NCBI RefSeq assembly: GCF_009730915.1
Contig: NC_052488.1
Span: 19,648,305-19,712,304, forward strand
Direction of reading: 5' to 3'
Length of the DNA stretch: 64,000 nucleotides
Source: Dioscorea cayenensis subsp. rotundata
Taxonomy: Eukaryota; Streptophyta; Magnoliopsida; Dioscoreales; Dioscoreaceae
Shown piece after piece: positions 34,499 to 46,499 of the stretch. Both the position numbers and the translations under genes were made by a program. The notes under the pieces are model-generated. The model searched no databases and had not been told where the DNA came from. It saw only the letters and a list, made by a program, of their open reading frames with translations. Within the stretch, counting starts at the first letter, position 1. Every line of letters begins with the position of its first letter.

Positions 34499-36293
34499 TC
34501 AGGTGCTCAAACCAACTGAAACTTTGCATAGCTTCAGTTTGTCAACAATAACTACCTTGGTTAACATATCAGCTGGATTTTCACTGCCTGGAATCTTCTC
34601 AAGAGCCAACACTTTATCTTCTAATAAAGTCAGAATGAAATGATACCTTAACTGTATATGCTTGGTTCTTGAATGAAATGCTGAATTCCTAGCAAGATGA
34701 ATGGCACTTTGGCTGTCGTTGTACAAAATACTATTCTCCTGCCTCTTTCCCAATTCTGCCAAAAAATTTTGTAACCAGATCATCTCCTTGCTAGATTCTG
34801 TAACAGCAACATACTCTGCTTCTGTTGTAGAAAGAGCAACAACTTTCTGCAATTGAGAAATCCAACTAACTGCAGTGTCATTCAATGTATAGATATACCC
34901 TGTAGTACTCTTCCTGTTATCTGTATCTCCAACAAAATCAGCATCTACATAACCCTGCAGTTTCAAACTTGCACCTGTGAAACAAATACATATATCTGAT
35001 GAGCCCTTCAAATATCTTAGAATCCACTTAACTGCTTCCCAATGCTGTTTTCCAGGCCTACTCATGAATCTACTCACAACTCCCACTGCATGTGCAATGT
35101 CTAGCATTGTACACACCATAGCATACATCAATCTGCCAATAGCTGAAGCATAGGGCACTTTCCTCATGTAATCCTTTTCTTCTTCTGTCTTCGGTGACTG
35201 TTCTTTGCTCAGTTTAAAATGACTTCCCAAGGGTGTGCTTACAGATTTGGCTTCATTCATATTGAATCTGCTAAGAACTTTCTTCACATACTTCGACTGT
35301 GAGATCTTCAATATACCATTAGCCTTATCTCTAATGATTCTCATACCAAGGATTTGATTTGCAGCTCCCAAATCCTTCATTGCAAACTGTTTTGACAATT
35401 GTTTCTTCAAATAATTGATCTCCTCGATGCTAGACCTCTAGAATGAGCATATCATCTACATGCACCATTAAGATGATATAGGAATTGTCAAAAAATTTGA
35501 TATAGCAACAATGATCAGCTTCACATCTCTTGAACTCAATTTCATGCATAAAACTATCAAATTTCTTGTACCACTGTCTTGGAGCTTGTTTCAGGCCATA
35601 CAAGCTCTTTCTCAGTTTGCAGACTTGATTCTCTTGCCCCTGAACAACGAACCCTTCTGGTTGAAGCATGTAAATGTCTTCATCCAAGTCACCATGAAGA
35701 AACGCTGTCTTCACATCTAACTTCTCAAGATGTAAATTCTCTGCAGCTACAATTCCAAGCACTAGTCTAATCGTTGATATCTTCACAACTGGAGAAAATA
35801 TCTCTGTGTAGTCAATACCCTCCTTCTATTGGAACCATTTAACTACTAATCTGGCCTTGTATCGTTTGCTACCATCATGCTCATTCTTTATTCTGTATAC
35901 CCACTTGTTGTGCAAAGACTTCTTAGTTGTTGGCAACTCAGTCAGTTCCCATGTTTGATTCCTCAACAAGGAATCCATCTCATCCTTCATGGCTAACTCT
36001 CACTTGCTTGAATTCTTATCTTGCAAAGCTTCATCATAACATTCTGGTTCACCACCATCAGTCAACAGGAGATAATTTAGTGATGGTGAATAACGTTGAG
36101 GAGATCTAATGTTCCTGGAGGATCTGCGAACTTCAGCTACTGGTGTACTCTGATCAACATGTGAATCTGCAATCTCCTTATCTTCTTCACTCATTTTTTG
36201 AATAGTACTTTCAGTCAATTCATCTAAGTTGACAACCTCAGATTTCTTTTGATCTGTGACATCTGACAGTACGGTTGACCTGTCCTTGTACAT
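34499..36293 (-). pseudogene. copia reverse transcriptase and RNase H region, several breaks
   Basis: Three open pieces: 36293-36000 (linker, RRSSRNIRSPQRYSP), 35786-35430 (RT fingers/palm: LDVKTAFLHGDL, KSLYGLKQAPRQWYKKF) and 35410-34499 (RT end and RNase H). Stops lie near 36000 and 35827, and a frame change near 35430. The catalytic YVDD box reads HVDD. RNase H shows VDADF, STTEAEYVA and NDSQSAI; the end is NPADMLTK. Confidence 0.88.
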
Positions 36294-37234
36294 ACCCGTT
36301 CATTGAATATCACATTTTCGCTCGATGATTTTTTTCTGTTTTGTTCATCCCAAAACCTATAACCAAATTTCTCATCACCATATCCAATGAAAAAACATTT
36401 TTTAGACTTTGCATCAAGTTTACTTCGAGCATTAGAATCAATGTGAACATAAGATACACACCCAAAAACTTTTAGATGTGAAAACTTCACTTCTTTACCG
36501 CTCCAAACCTCCTCAGGAATTCTAAACTCTATAGGAACTGACGGCCCTCGATTTATTAGGTAAGCAGCAGTGCTAACAGCATCAGCCCAAAAATTATTTG
36601 GTAACCCAGCATGTAGCCTCATACACCTAGCACGCTCATTGAGAGTTCTGTTCATGCGCTCTGCCACACCATTCTGTTGTGGTGTTCCAGGAATAGTCTT
36701 CTCCATCTTAATTCCTTCTGTAGCACAATACTCACTGAACCCTCCATCTACGTACTCCCCTCCATTATCTGATCTTAAGCATTTTACTTTCAAACCTGTT
36801 TCTGTCTCAACCATGGCTCTCCACTTCTTAAAAGTCTCAAATAAATCTGATTTATTTTTCAAAAAATAAACCCACACCTTTCTGCTTGAGTCATCAATAA
36901 AAGTTACATAGTACCTTGAACCTCCAAGTGATGCAATCGGCGAAGGTCCCCATAAATCAGTGTGCACTAATTCTAATTTTTCAGCCTTCGGAGTCCTGCC
37001 AGTTTTCAAGAATCTCACCCTTCTCTGCTTTCCTAAGATGCAACTTTCACACATATCAAAATCAATAGACTTTATTTCTGGTAGCTTTCCTCTTGACATC
37101 AACATCTTCAATCCTTTCTCACTCATGTGACCAAGCCTGCAATGCCATAGGTTTGCATCAATACTTGCTTCAGTAACTGCAACTGTATCTTTTGGACATG
37201 AGGTCATATATAGAGTGCCAGTCTTTTTTTCCAC
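36224..37234 (-). pseudogene. copia integrase region
   Basis: Open for 336 codons. It has the zinc-binding HHCC part (HCRLGHMSEKGLKML, CESCILGKQ), then the catalytic D,D-35-E core: HTDLWGPSP, RSDNGGEY and the Glu in AERMNRTLNE, and the copia-type C-terminal part (VWSGKEVKFSHLKVFGC, KKCFFIGYGDEKFGYRF). Frame is lost after IFNERV near 36290 and continues in another frame. Confidence 0.9.
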
Positions 37235-37265
37235 GAGCTAATACTCTGGCTCCCTTTGTAACCTT

Positions 37266-38425
37266 TCAGGTACCACCAGCAAACTGTATTGCATGTCCTT
37301 CATCATCAAGCTGTCCAACAGAAATCAGATTCCTCCTCAAGTCTGGAATATGCCGAACCTTCTCCAATGACCAGATGGATCCATCGGGTGATGATATCCT
37401 GACTTCTCCCACACCTACAACATCCAAGGCTGAACCATCAGCCAAATATACCTTCCCAAAATCACCTGCAGTGTAATTTTGTAGGATATCTCGGTGTTGA
37501 GTGGTATGAAATGAAGCTCCTGAGTCCAAAACCCAATCATCAAGTGGGCTATCCATTGCAAGAAGTAATGCATCATGTATCTCTTCTGTTACAGCATTCG
37601 CAGAATCATCTTCATTCTTCTTTTTAGGGCTTTTGCATTGGTTCCTGAAATGACCTATTTTTCCACAATTCCGAAAGATTGTATGTAATCGACTCGATCT
37701 AGATTTACTTCTGTTTTGATTGAAATTTCTGGATTTTGATTTACCCCGATTTGAGCTTTTGTTAATATTTCTACCTCTTGTCTCAAGATTTAGGGCAAAG
37801 CCAGATCCTGAAGTTTCACCTGCATCTCTTTTGCGAATCTCCTCAGCCAAAACTAGATCTCGTATATCATAGTACTTGAGCTTTTCCTTTCCCATAGAAT
37901 TGCTTACTGCCATCTTCATTGCTTCCCAACTGTTCTGCAAAAGAAGCCGTAACGATCGGAGCATCTGAACCTCATCATCAAAATCAATTTCTACACACGA
38001 CAATTGATTTGTGATAGTGTTGAGGTCATTCAGATGTTGTGCTCATCGATGCTTTCTCCGCCATCTTCAAATTGAACAATTTCTTCATCGAGACACACCT
38101 TGTTATTTGCCGACGGCTTTTTCATACATACCGGACAACACCTTCATCGATCTCGGCTGTGGTCTACTCCTTCACAACATTATGTGCAACAGACCTTGAC
38201 AGAGTTAATCTGATAACTCCCAAGCACTGTCCTGCAAGAAGAACCCAATCCTCGACCCTTCATCGCTCTCGGGTTTTTATCGCCAAAAAGAGGTAGATGT
38301 AATTTCTTTGCATGCAGATAATCTTCAACTGCATCCTCCAATACTGCCAAGTCCGTGCCATCAAACTTTTCTACTCCGGATGCCTTTCCCCGCTTCCTCC
38401 GCCATTGCTCCCACTCAAAAAACAA
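37266..38425 (-). pseudogene. copia gag and protease region, frame-broken
   Basis: The N-terminal gag part (38425 to about 38180) has KFDGTDLAVLED and DYLHAKKLHLPLFGDK. Frame is lost between about 38180 and 38003. The next open stretch (38003-37266) carries the rest of gag, a basic region, a nucleocapsid zinc knuckle and the aspartic protease motif DSGAS in DDWVLDSGASFHTT. The zinc knuckle reads FRNCGKIGHFRNQC, so the first Cys of C-x2-C-x4-H-x4-C is replaced by Phe. A stop near 37266 separates it from integrase. Confidence 0.88.
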
Positions 38426-38450
38426 AAAAAAACCTCGCTCCGATACCAGT

Positions 38451-38587
38451 TGTTAGGAACTAAGAAACAAAGGCAAGAATTAAAAAACACGAGATTTACG
38501 TGGTTCACCCAAAACTAGGGTTACGTCCACGGTCGCCGGTTGATTTCAGTATTTTCTTCTCCCTCAAAATAATTTTTTTTACAAGGA

Positions 38588-38634
<47 letters not shown>

Positions 38635-38745
38635 GGGGGGAAACAGAAAAACCCTATTACAATGGAAATTTCTAAAATACCCCCTCACAAATTTTTAAAT
38701 AACACAAGGGGTGTTTAATATAATCAGGCTCCACACAACTCAACA
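38451..38745 (-). repeat. 5' LTR of copia element
   Basis: 295 bp, TG...CA ends. The extra length relative to the 3' LTR comes mainly from a longer (TA)n tract at 38591-38629. Confidence 0.93.
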
Positions 38746-38750
38746 ATATT
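38746..38750. repeat. Target-site duplication of copia element, right
   Basis: atatt, identical to 34125-34129. Confidence 0.85.
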
Positions 38751-38946
38751 AACAGTGATTTTTTACCAATTGATATCAGATCTCTCATATAAGATGTTTA
38801 TTTAGATAAAGGCTTGTGATCAAACTCCGAAGACAATGCAAAGTGAGGACAAACGTTTTTATATATTAACTTCACGTATGTGCAGATCTATAATTTCTCT
38901 TAAATGGCAAAGAGAAGAATGTTTACCGCCAATTTGTCAATGAAAA
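38751..38946. other. AT-rich sequence up to second gap
   Basis: No feature recognised. Confidence 0.5.
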
Positions 38947-39946
38947 NNNNNNNNNNNNNNNNNNNNNNNNNNNNNNNNNNNNNNNNNNNNNNNNNNNNNN
39001 NNNNNNNNNNNNNNNNNNNNNNNNNNNNNNNNNNNNNNNNNNNNNNNNNNNNNNNNNNNNNNNNNNNNNNNNNNNNNNNNNNNNNNNNNNNNNNNNNNNN
39101 NNNNNNNNNNNNNNNNNNNNNNNNNNNNNNNNNNNNNNNNNNNNNNNNNNNNNNNNNNNNNNNNNNNNNNNNNNNNNNNNNNNNNNNNNNNNNNNNNNNN
39201 NNNNNNNNNNNNNNNNNNNNNNNNNNNNNNNNNNNNNNNNNNNNNNNNNNNNNNNNNNNNNNNNNNNNNNNNNNNNNNNNNNNNNNNNNNNNNNNNNNNN
39301 NNNNNNNNNNNNNNNNNNNNNNNNNNNNNNNNNNNNNNNNNNNNNNNNNNNNNNNNNNNNNNNNNNNNNNNNNNNNNNNNNNNNNNNNNNNNNNNNNNNN
39401 NNNNNNNNNNNNNNNNNNNNNNNNNNNNNNNNNNNNNNNNNNNNNNNNNNNNNNNNNNNNNNNNNNNNNNNNNNNNNNNNNNNNNNNNNNNNNNNNNNNN
39501 NNNNNNNNNNNNNNNNNNNNNNNNNNNNNNNNNNNNNNNNNNNNNNNNNNNNNNNNNNNNNNNNNNNNNNNNNNNNNNNNNNNNNNNNNNNNNNNNNNNN
39601 NNNNNNNNNNNNNNNNNNNNNNNNNNNNNNNNNNNNNNNNNNNNNNNNNNNNNNNNNNNNNNNNNNNNNNNNNNNNNNNNNNNNNNNNNNNNNNNNNNNN
39701 NNNNNNNNNNNNNNNNNNNNNNNNNNNNNNNNNNNNNNNNNNNNNNNNNNNNNNNNNNNNNNNNNNNNNNNNNNNNNNNNNNNNNNNNNNNNNNNNNNNN
39801 NNNNNNNNNNNNNNNNNNNNNNNNNNNNNNNNNNNNNNNNNNNNNNNNNNNNNNNNNNNNNNNNNNNNNNNNNNNNNNNNNNNNNNNNNNNNNNNNNNNN
39901 NNNNNNNNNNNNNNNNNNNNNNNNNNNNNNNNNNNNNNNNNNNNNN
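38947..39946. other. Assembly gap, exactly 1000 N
   Basis: All bases are N; placeholder of unknown true size. Confidence 1.
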
Positions 39947-41140
39947 AGGCATTGTATACTAGAAGATTTTTACTACAACATTACACTGGAGTTTATTTAC
40001 CAGGGTTTGTTCACAAAGATGGTTTACAAAGCTCTTTACTTAAAGTTTATACATTTTCTTTCATAACCTTTTTAATTGGTTTTAATTGACTGCTACATGG
40101 GAAGCTTAGTAATTTCTATCGTGTTGGAAAAATATTATTTGTACTTATCATACGAATTATCAATGGGTTTATGTGTAAATGGCTCATGCAATTCTAAAAG
40201 GTTTTCTAGCTGAATATGAATGTCAAGTGTGGGCTTTAAGGTAATATACTAGATATTATTCCTTACATTATATCTATTCTTAACTCATATATTTTTAAAT
40301 AAAGACTTGTGCATGCAATATTTTAGCATAGTAACATTTCTCTAATTCGTTTTAGTCTATGTTGCCCCACTCATTAAGTAATTATGTTTCTCACCGCTTC
40401 TTTGTCTCTCCCTAGGTTGAATATTGTGTTAGGTGAGACGTGATGCTCGGCAGTTGCATTAGCTCCTAACTTGTTCTTAGGTTTGGTTGATATTAAATTA
40501 GTTTTTTTATTTTTTTTGGCATATTGTGAATGTTATCTTTATTATATAGACTATATCCACTAAAATGCCAAATTATATGGTGTGCACTCCTTTGATTCTT
40601 GGGTTTAGAGTATGTACATTTACTATATTTTCTATTTTGTTCAGTTATATGTGGTTGGTTGTCCTTGTTCCTATGTGATGATACCAGGTGTGTAAGGCAT
40701 GCAGCATCTCAAGACTAGGTGTGGACCACCTTTTCTTAGGGTAACGTGTTTGACTGAGGGTCGGGGTGTGACAGGAACCCTTCCCTCCGTTGCCCTGGCC
40801 TTGCTAGAAGCAACCTACACTGATAAGGCACTCATCTCTATTTTTGCCACTAGCTTTGTCCCATCCATCACCACTGTCGCCATTGATAAATAGTTTTCTC
40901 TAGCCAAAAAAGAAGTTATGTGGATAAAAAATAAATTTAATAAAACCGAGAGAAAGGAGGATTGTTATAAAGATTTTTTTTTTGTTACAATAGTCATTAT
41001 AAGGACCTAGAGGTCTTTTTGAATCTTGCTGAGGACTTCAAGGTCCTTTTCTCTATTACTAATTATGGACTAAATAAGTGATAATATCATAACTATTCAA
41101 ATATTTTGAATCCCTCAAGCATGAGTGCCCTTTGACTGTT
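39947..41140. other. Unassigned region after gap
   Basis: Mostly AT-rich. A more balanced patch at 40680-40900 (ggtcggggtgtgacaggaac and following) looks like old retrotransposon sequence, perhaps part of a gypsy-type LTR, but no ends or protein domain are visible. A 64-codon open frame there is not convincing as a gene. Confidence 0.35.
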
Positions 41141-41149
41141 GTACTAATC

Positions 41150-42220
41150 CGTTAGATCTATGACACATAGCAATGAAAATAAATATAAACCATAGATTTA
41201 TTATCTCTTTGTAACGCTATGCATATCCAACGGTTCTAGTGCAATGCGCCTGATATAGCTTAGAATTTACCATCTTTGAGACTTATGTAATATATAAAAT
41301 AGACTATATCCTTTTTTGTTCTAAACTCATTTTCAACTAATATCTGACTAGAATTGATACCCCTCTTCCCTCAATTTACCATCTCCATTTCAAGGTCTCT
41401 ACCATCTCCACTTTAATTTGCAAATCTAGTTTCCTATTTTTATCTCTATTCTCTGATATTTATTATTCACATCTTTATCTCCATTCTAGATTTCTTTTTC
41501 CATCCATGTCTCCATTTGTCAAATCCTTACCCACATCTCCATCTCTATTTTTCAGATCTCTTTTCCCATCTATATCTCCATTTCAAGATCTTTGTTCTGA
41601 TATCTATCTTAATATTTTAATTTCTATTTTTATTTCCCTCTCCATTTTCATATCTCTATTCTCATGACTATCCTCATTTTCATATCTCTATTCTCATCTA
41701 AATCTCTATTTTAGTTCTCTATTCTTGTCTCTATTTCCATTTTCAAACCCTTATTCTCATCACTATATCCTTTTTAGATCTCTATTCTCATCTATATCTT
41801 TATTTCTAGATTTCTAATATCATTTTTTTTTTATCTCCAGTTTCATATTTCTATTCTCATCTCTATTTTCATTTTTAGATATCTATTCTCATCTTAATCT
41901 CCATTTCTAAATTCCATTCACATCTCCATTTCCATCTTCATTTTTTTATCTTTGTTCCAATTATCTGTATCTCCATTTCCAAATCTATAATCCTATCTCC
42001 ATTTTTAGATCTTTATCCTCATTTTTATCTTAATTTTCAAATCTCTATTCTCAGCTCTATTTCCATTTCTAAATTTTTATTCTCAGCACTATCTCAATTT
42101 TTCATGATCTCTATATTAGTTTTTATCTTCAATTCCTAGATTTCTGTTCTTGTCTACTTATCTTTATCATCTCCAGCACCATACCTATCTCTTTATTTGT
42201 CTCCATCTTCAGTGTATATA
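41150..42220 (+). repeat. Minisatellite-bearing repeat, left copy
   Basis: A ~200-base leader (with ggttctagtgcaatgcgcct near 41231) is followed by about 850 bases of degenerate tandem units of roughly 32 bp built on atctctattctcatctctat and ctccatttt. The strand is extremely pyrimidine/AT-biased. The same leader and array occur in direct orientation at 47640-48365. The array ends about 20-40 bases before the MADS start codon. Confidence 0.8.
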
Positions 42221-42241
42221 TTTCTCTGCAAATACCATTTC

Positions 42242-45200
42242 ATGGGTCGTCATAAGCTTCCTATGAAGAAGATCAATGAAGAGACAAACTTGCAAGTCAC
42301 CTACTCAAAGCGAAAAAAGGGATTAATGAAGAAAACTTATGAATTATCAGTTCTTAGTGACATAGATGCAGCATTTCATTTCCATTTCTGGTACTGGCCG
42401 TGTTAGTTCCTTTTCTGCAACAACCAGGTTTAGTCCATCTTTAATTATTATTTTATTTTTTTAAAAAAATGGATAAACCACATCTATATTAAGGGAAGAA
42501 ACAGTACAAACTTACTACCCATAAAAGGGCAAAGGCCCACATCAAACCCAGAAAAACCACAAGAAGTGATCACAAAAATCACAGGACCAGGAACAAAATC
42601 TTTAATTACTTTCCCTATCAACCAAATAGATATGAAAACCTAACCCGTAGTTTCTAACTTCTATTTATTTGATTTACAGTGTCGAAGAATTGTTCTTACG
42701 TTATATGGACTCCTCTGAATCTAAAGAAAAATTGTAACGCTTTTTTCAATATTTTCTTTCAATTTTTATTTTATTTAATTTTTAGGTCATAGGTATCTGA
42801 AATTTTTTCTTTTAATTTTGCAGCTCTAGAGCTCAAAGAGAGGTATCATAAAATGATAACTCATTCTTATTCTTATTTCATTTTATTATTTTATTATTAT
42901 ATTTTTACATGTGAATTTTCTAATTTTATTTCTTTTACTTTGATTCAGCATGTTAAGGAGGTTCTCAATAATATTAAGATGCAAAATGAGTCTTCTCAAC
43001 ATACAGCAGAGTACTCTCTTTCTCAAGTGGCTAATTTTTTTAATTTTAAATATAAAATAAAATGTGATAAAAAAATTGGGAAAGGGGGAAAATAAGGATC
43101 TAGACTTTTCTCTTTGCATGTTGATTTGGTGATTGTGTATATAGTTGATTATACCATGATTAGGTTATGAAGATGGTTGGCATGAAAAAAATATGTACCA
43201 TTTCAACTTTTTCCCCCCTTATTTATCCCATGGATAAAATATTTTTACTATTATTTTGAATCTTAATCATTAAAATAGTACGCAATTGATTATTATAAGA
43301 GACTTAACTAATGATAACATTTACTTCATTTCTATGAATGATGCATGAAATAGGATGCACTAAAGTTATATAAATTTCATGTAGAACTTGACTTTTGATA
43401 AGCAACAAAAATAAATCTTTGAGACAGTAGGAGCCACTAGGATTGTGAGAAAGGAATACCCATTGCAATGTTATGCGTGCTTGAGATGAGAAATTATTCT
43501 AAACTACCTCGTGATTTGTCTGTTTTTCAATTTGGTACATGTGGTTTGATTGTTAATATTTTAGTACCATATGGTTTTAACAGTTTGCAAAAAAAATATC
43601 AGAAGACTTAACCCCTTGCTCACGTGGCATTTAAAAACATATAAATTTATCTTTTTATCTGTTTAAATAATAAACTTTTTTCGGAACAGATTTTGTGTTT
43701 TTAAATAATAAACTTATAAGGGTGAAAAAGTAAACTTATGTATTTTTAAATGCCACGGTTAAAATCATAGAGTACTAAAGTATTACCAATCAAACCATAT
43801 ATACCGTAATTGAGAAAAAGACAAACAACATGGTAGTGTAGATATTTTTTCCTTTAATTATTTTTATTAGAGGGTCAATTGTTTTTATAGAACTAGCTTG
43901 GAATTGATTCATATGGAAGATTAATTGAATGCAATATTTTCCATTGGAAGAAGAGTAAAATTGGAATTCATTAAATTAAAAACATGCCATGCAAGGCTTA
44001 AATTATCAATTGGCAACAAAAGTTTAACAAAAATAAATTAGTTAAATTATCAATAAATGGCAAAATTTTAGGAGAAAAACTAAAATATCTCAGACAGTCA
44101 GAGGTGCAAAGAGTTTGAGAAAGAAATCCATACCTAAACAATTTTGTCTCTCCTCAGTTGATTAATAATGCTTATAAATAGCTCTGCTTTTTGAGTTCTT
44201 TCTTTTGTATCAAATGATTCATTGTTTTTTTTACTTAGTCCTTATCTTGGGAATACTTCTTGAATTCACATAACGTAATATAAAAAAAATAAATTAAATT
44301 TCCAAGACAACAAAGAGGCCTAGTGAAACTTCCAAAATTAACATAGATTAAACTAATTTATCCAATTGAAATTGAAACAATTTACTACTTTTTCATTGAG
44401 CCTTCATTTGAATTCTTTCTTCAAATAAAATGTTTTATTACTTTTTACTTTTGTTTTTTAATGCTATTACTCTTTTAGTATTAGGTAACAATAATCGCTT
44501 AGAATTATAGAACTTATATTTTCAATGGTTTACTTATTCAAATTATTGGATATTTAACTAATAATCTATAATTTTGTTTTCTCACTTCTTTGGTGGATAA
44601 TTGCCTGGCTTTACTTTTTGGGACATTAAACCTCAGAATATTAGTAAGTGTATACATTTTAAAAATATTTGTAATTTGTAGCTTCGTTATTTTAATTATT
44701 TTTCATATTTTACTAATTTTTATTGTAGGCACTTCAAGAAAATCTCAAAAGAAAACAGGACGAGTTATTTGCCGCCAAGGAACAATTAAGGTAAATCGTA
44801 TTTGTCTAAATTTCTATTTTTATTATAACCTCTGATGTGACATAATCAATTAATTTAGCTATGAGTCCTACCTTTAAAATGAATCATATTTTCGTTAATA
44901 TTATTGCTTTAACTAAGTTTCTTTTTATTTAGTGTTACTAGTTCAAATATAACCTGGACTATTATTTTCCAATTTTGTTTTCCCTGGTTCAAAAGCCCAC
45001 ATTGGGTTGTACATGTCTACCTTTTAAAACTATAAATTTTTGGCTTCAAAAACCATCTTTTTCTTTCTTCTTTGCAATCAGTAATTGCATTCAAACTATT
45101 AGAAATGTGTCTCATGACAAAGAAAACATAAAATATTTAGTTTGGATGTATTTTTATTGTAAATCTGGTGCTTATTCAACTTCACAAGGCAACACATCCA

Positions 45201-46496
45201 GTATAGCCAAAACTTAATTTCCTTCTCTCCATTCCATTTCACAAATAAATCCTAAATTTGAGTGGCACATTGTCATTAGAGTTTAAACATAAATTTTCAA
45301 ATAAAAATTATTATTTGGTTAAATTATTTTAACCTACAATTAGAATAACTACAATCTTATAGTCAATTATGATTGCAAAAAATAGATTTGCTATCATATC
45401 ATAATGTGTATTACATGTTATTATAGTTAATGATTCTTATACTGTAATGCCTATAATTGCTTACTATTATTACCTATTATATTTGCTAATTGATTTTTCA
45501 AAGATGTTGTTATAAATTATTAAGTTATGGATTATTGGCAAACAAGAGATTAATATATTATACATTTGACATGAACTGTATATAATTGATGTTCAAACTC
45601 ATGCTCCCTATTTATTTGTTTATTTATCTATTCATTTTCATGTTATTATGCAGTAAATTTAAATCTGATGGCAAGTATGTTATGACCTCCATCCATGAAG
45701 GATCAGCACGTGAGCACATGTTGCAACAAACTCTTGATCAACTTCAAGCTAGAAAGGTGCATAAATAATCCAAAAACCTCTTTTTCTTTTCTCTCAATTA
45801 AAAGAACTGAATGAATAGAAATAGTTTATAATTCATGATTTAACTCTAATGTTTCTATTGTTATTATTTTTTTTAGAAAATCTTGCTTGAGAATTTGAAG
45901 ACTTCTGTTGAAGGATCCACCTCCCAACAGGTACATGAATAAAGAGCAAATAATTCCATACAACTTCATTTATGCATGAGTTTTTTTTTTTTTTCTTTTT
46001 TTGGTGAGCTAATACTTCATAAATAATTATTTTCTGAGGCATTAATTTAATTAGTTTGATATTCAGAATGAGAACTTAAATATGTTCTTGTCCAAGAATC
46101 AAGCAGATGGTTCTCAAGGAAGTTCTTCAAACAGCCAGGCAAGAAAATAATTCTAAAATGGCATGAGTAAATTTCAACCTTAGCATTAACTTTGCCAAGT
46201 TATTCATGACATTTTTCATATTTTAGGAAGAAATGCTGAAAGGTCAGGCAACAACACCAGCACAAACAGAAAATGACATTTCAGCCAACAATCCTGATAA
46301 CAATGAGCATTTCAGTTCTTGGTAAGTAATAAAATCATCAACTTATGTTTAATCAGAAACTAGATTTCATTTCAATTCTGTCAAAACATGTCATTCTTTC
46401 ACTCATTTCATAAAATATTAATTGGCAAAATAGGACTAATCATCATTTACAGAAATACTAGTAGAGATTGATAAATGAGTTTATTAATTTTGCAGA
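42242..46496 (+). pseudogene. MIKC*-type MADS-box gene, first exon frame-shifted
   Basis: MADS-domain transcription factor; MIKC* members act mainly in pollen/gametophyte (family knowledge). Exon 1 (42242-42427) encodes MGRHKLPMKKINEETN, VTYSKRKKGLMKK and YELSVLSDIDAA, then loses frame near 42375; the expected continuation GRVSSFSATT is present one frame over, and the original frame stops at 42404-42406. Later exons, tentative at the start: 42680-42733 (VEELFLRYMD), 42824-42842, 42949-43026, then 44729-44790 (LQENLKRKQDELFAAKEQL), 45654-45756 (AREHMLQQTLDQLQARK), 45877-45930, 46067-46138 (GC donor), 46227-46321, with the stop codon TGA split across the last intron (46320-46321 and 46496). The K-like coiled coil LQQTLDQLQARK fits MIKC*. 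One extra base, real or an assembly error, breaks it. Confidence 0.65.
42455..42610. mobile_element. Possible LINE 3'-end remnant in MADS intron 1
   Basis: tttttttaaaaaaatggataaacc followed by a purine-rich stretch that resembles, in style, the reverse-complemented LINE tail at 4680-4800. No duplication of target sequence was found. Confidence 0.25.
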
Positions 46497-46499
46497 ATG

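Larger units (their letters stand above)
34130..38745 (-). mobile_element. Complete Ty1-copia LTR retrotransposon (Tnt1-like), coding region decayed
   Basis: A 4616-bp element on the minus strand with all structural parts: 5' LTR 38745-38451, primer-binding site at 38448-38437 (TGGTATCGGAGC, one mismatch to the initiator tRNA-Met 3' end), gag-protease-integrase-RT-RNase H order, polypurine tract (AAGTGGGAGAT) at about 34411-34401, and 3' LTR 34400-34130. LTRs start TGTTGAG and end CCTAACA. A 5-bp duplication atatt flanks it (34125-34129, 38746-38750). Integrase before RT is the copia order. The frame is broken at several sites (gag, between protease and integrase, after integrase, within RT), so the copy is not autonomous. 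Very similar LTRs point to a fairly recent insertion. Confidence 0.95.

Noticed and set aside
40699-40893. 64-codon open frame after the second gap
   Set aside because: No domain, no splice context; it looks like old retrotransposon sequence.
41370-42200. CRISPR-like array
   Set aside because: Units are degenerate and contiguous with no unique spacers of constant length; this is a eukaryotic minisatellite.
42853-43119. Open frames in the MADS intron/exon 4 region
   Set aside because: Poly-Phe/Ile-type translation of T-rich intron sequence; only the short exon within it is supported.
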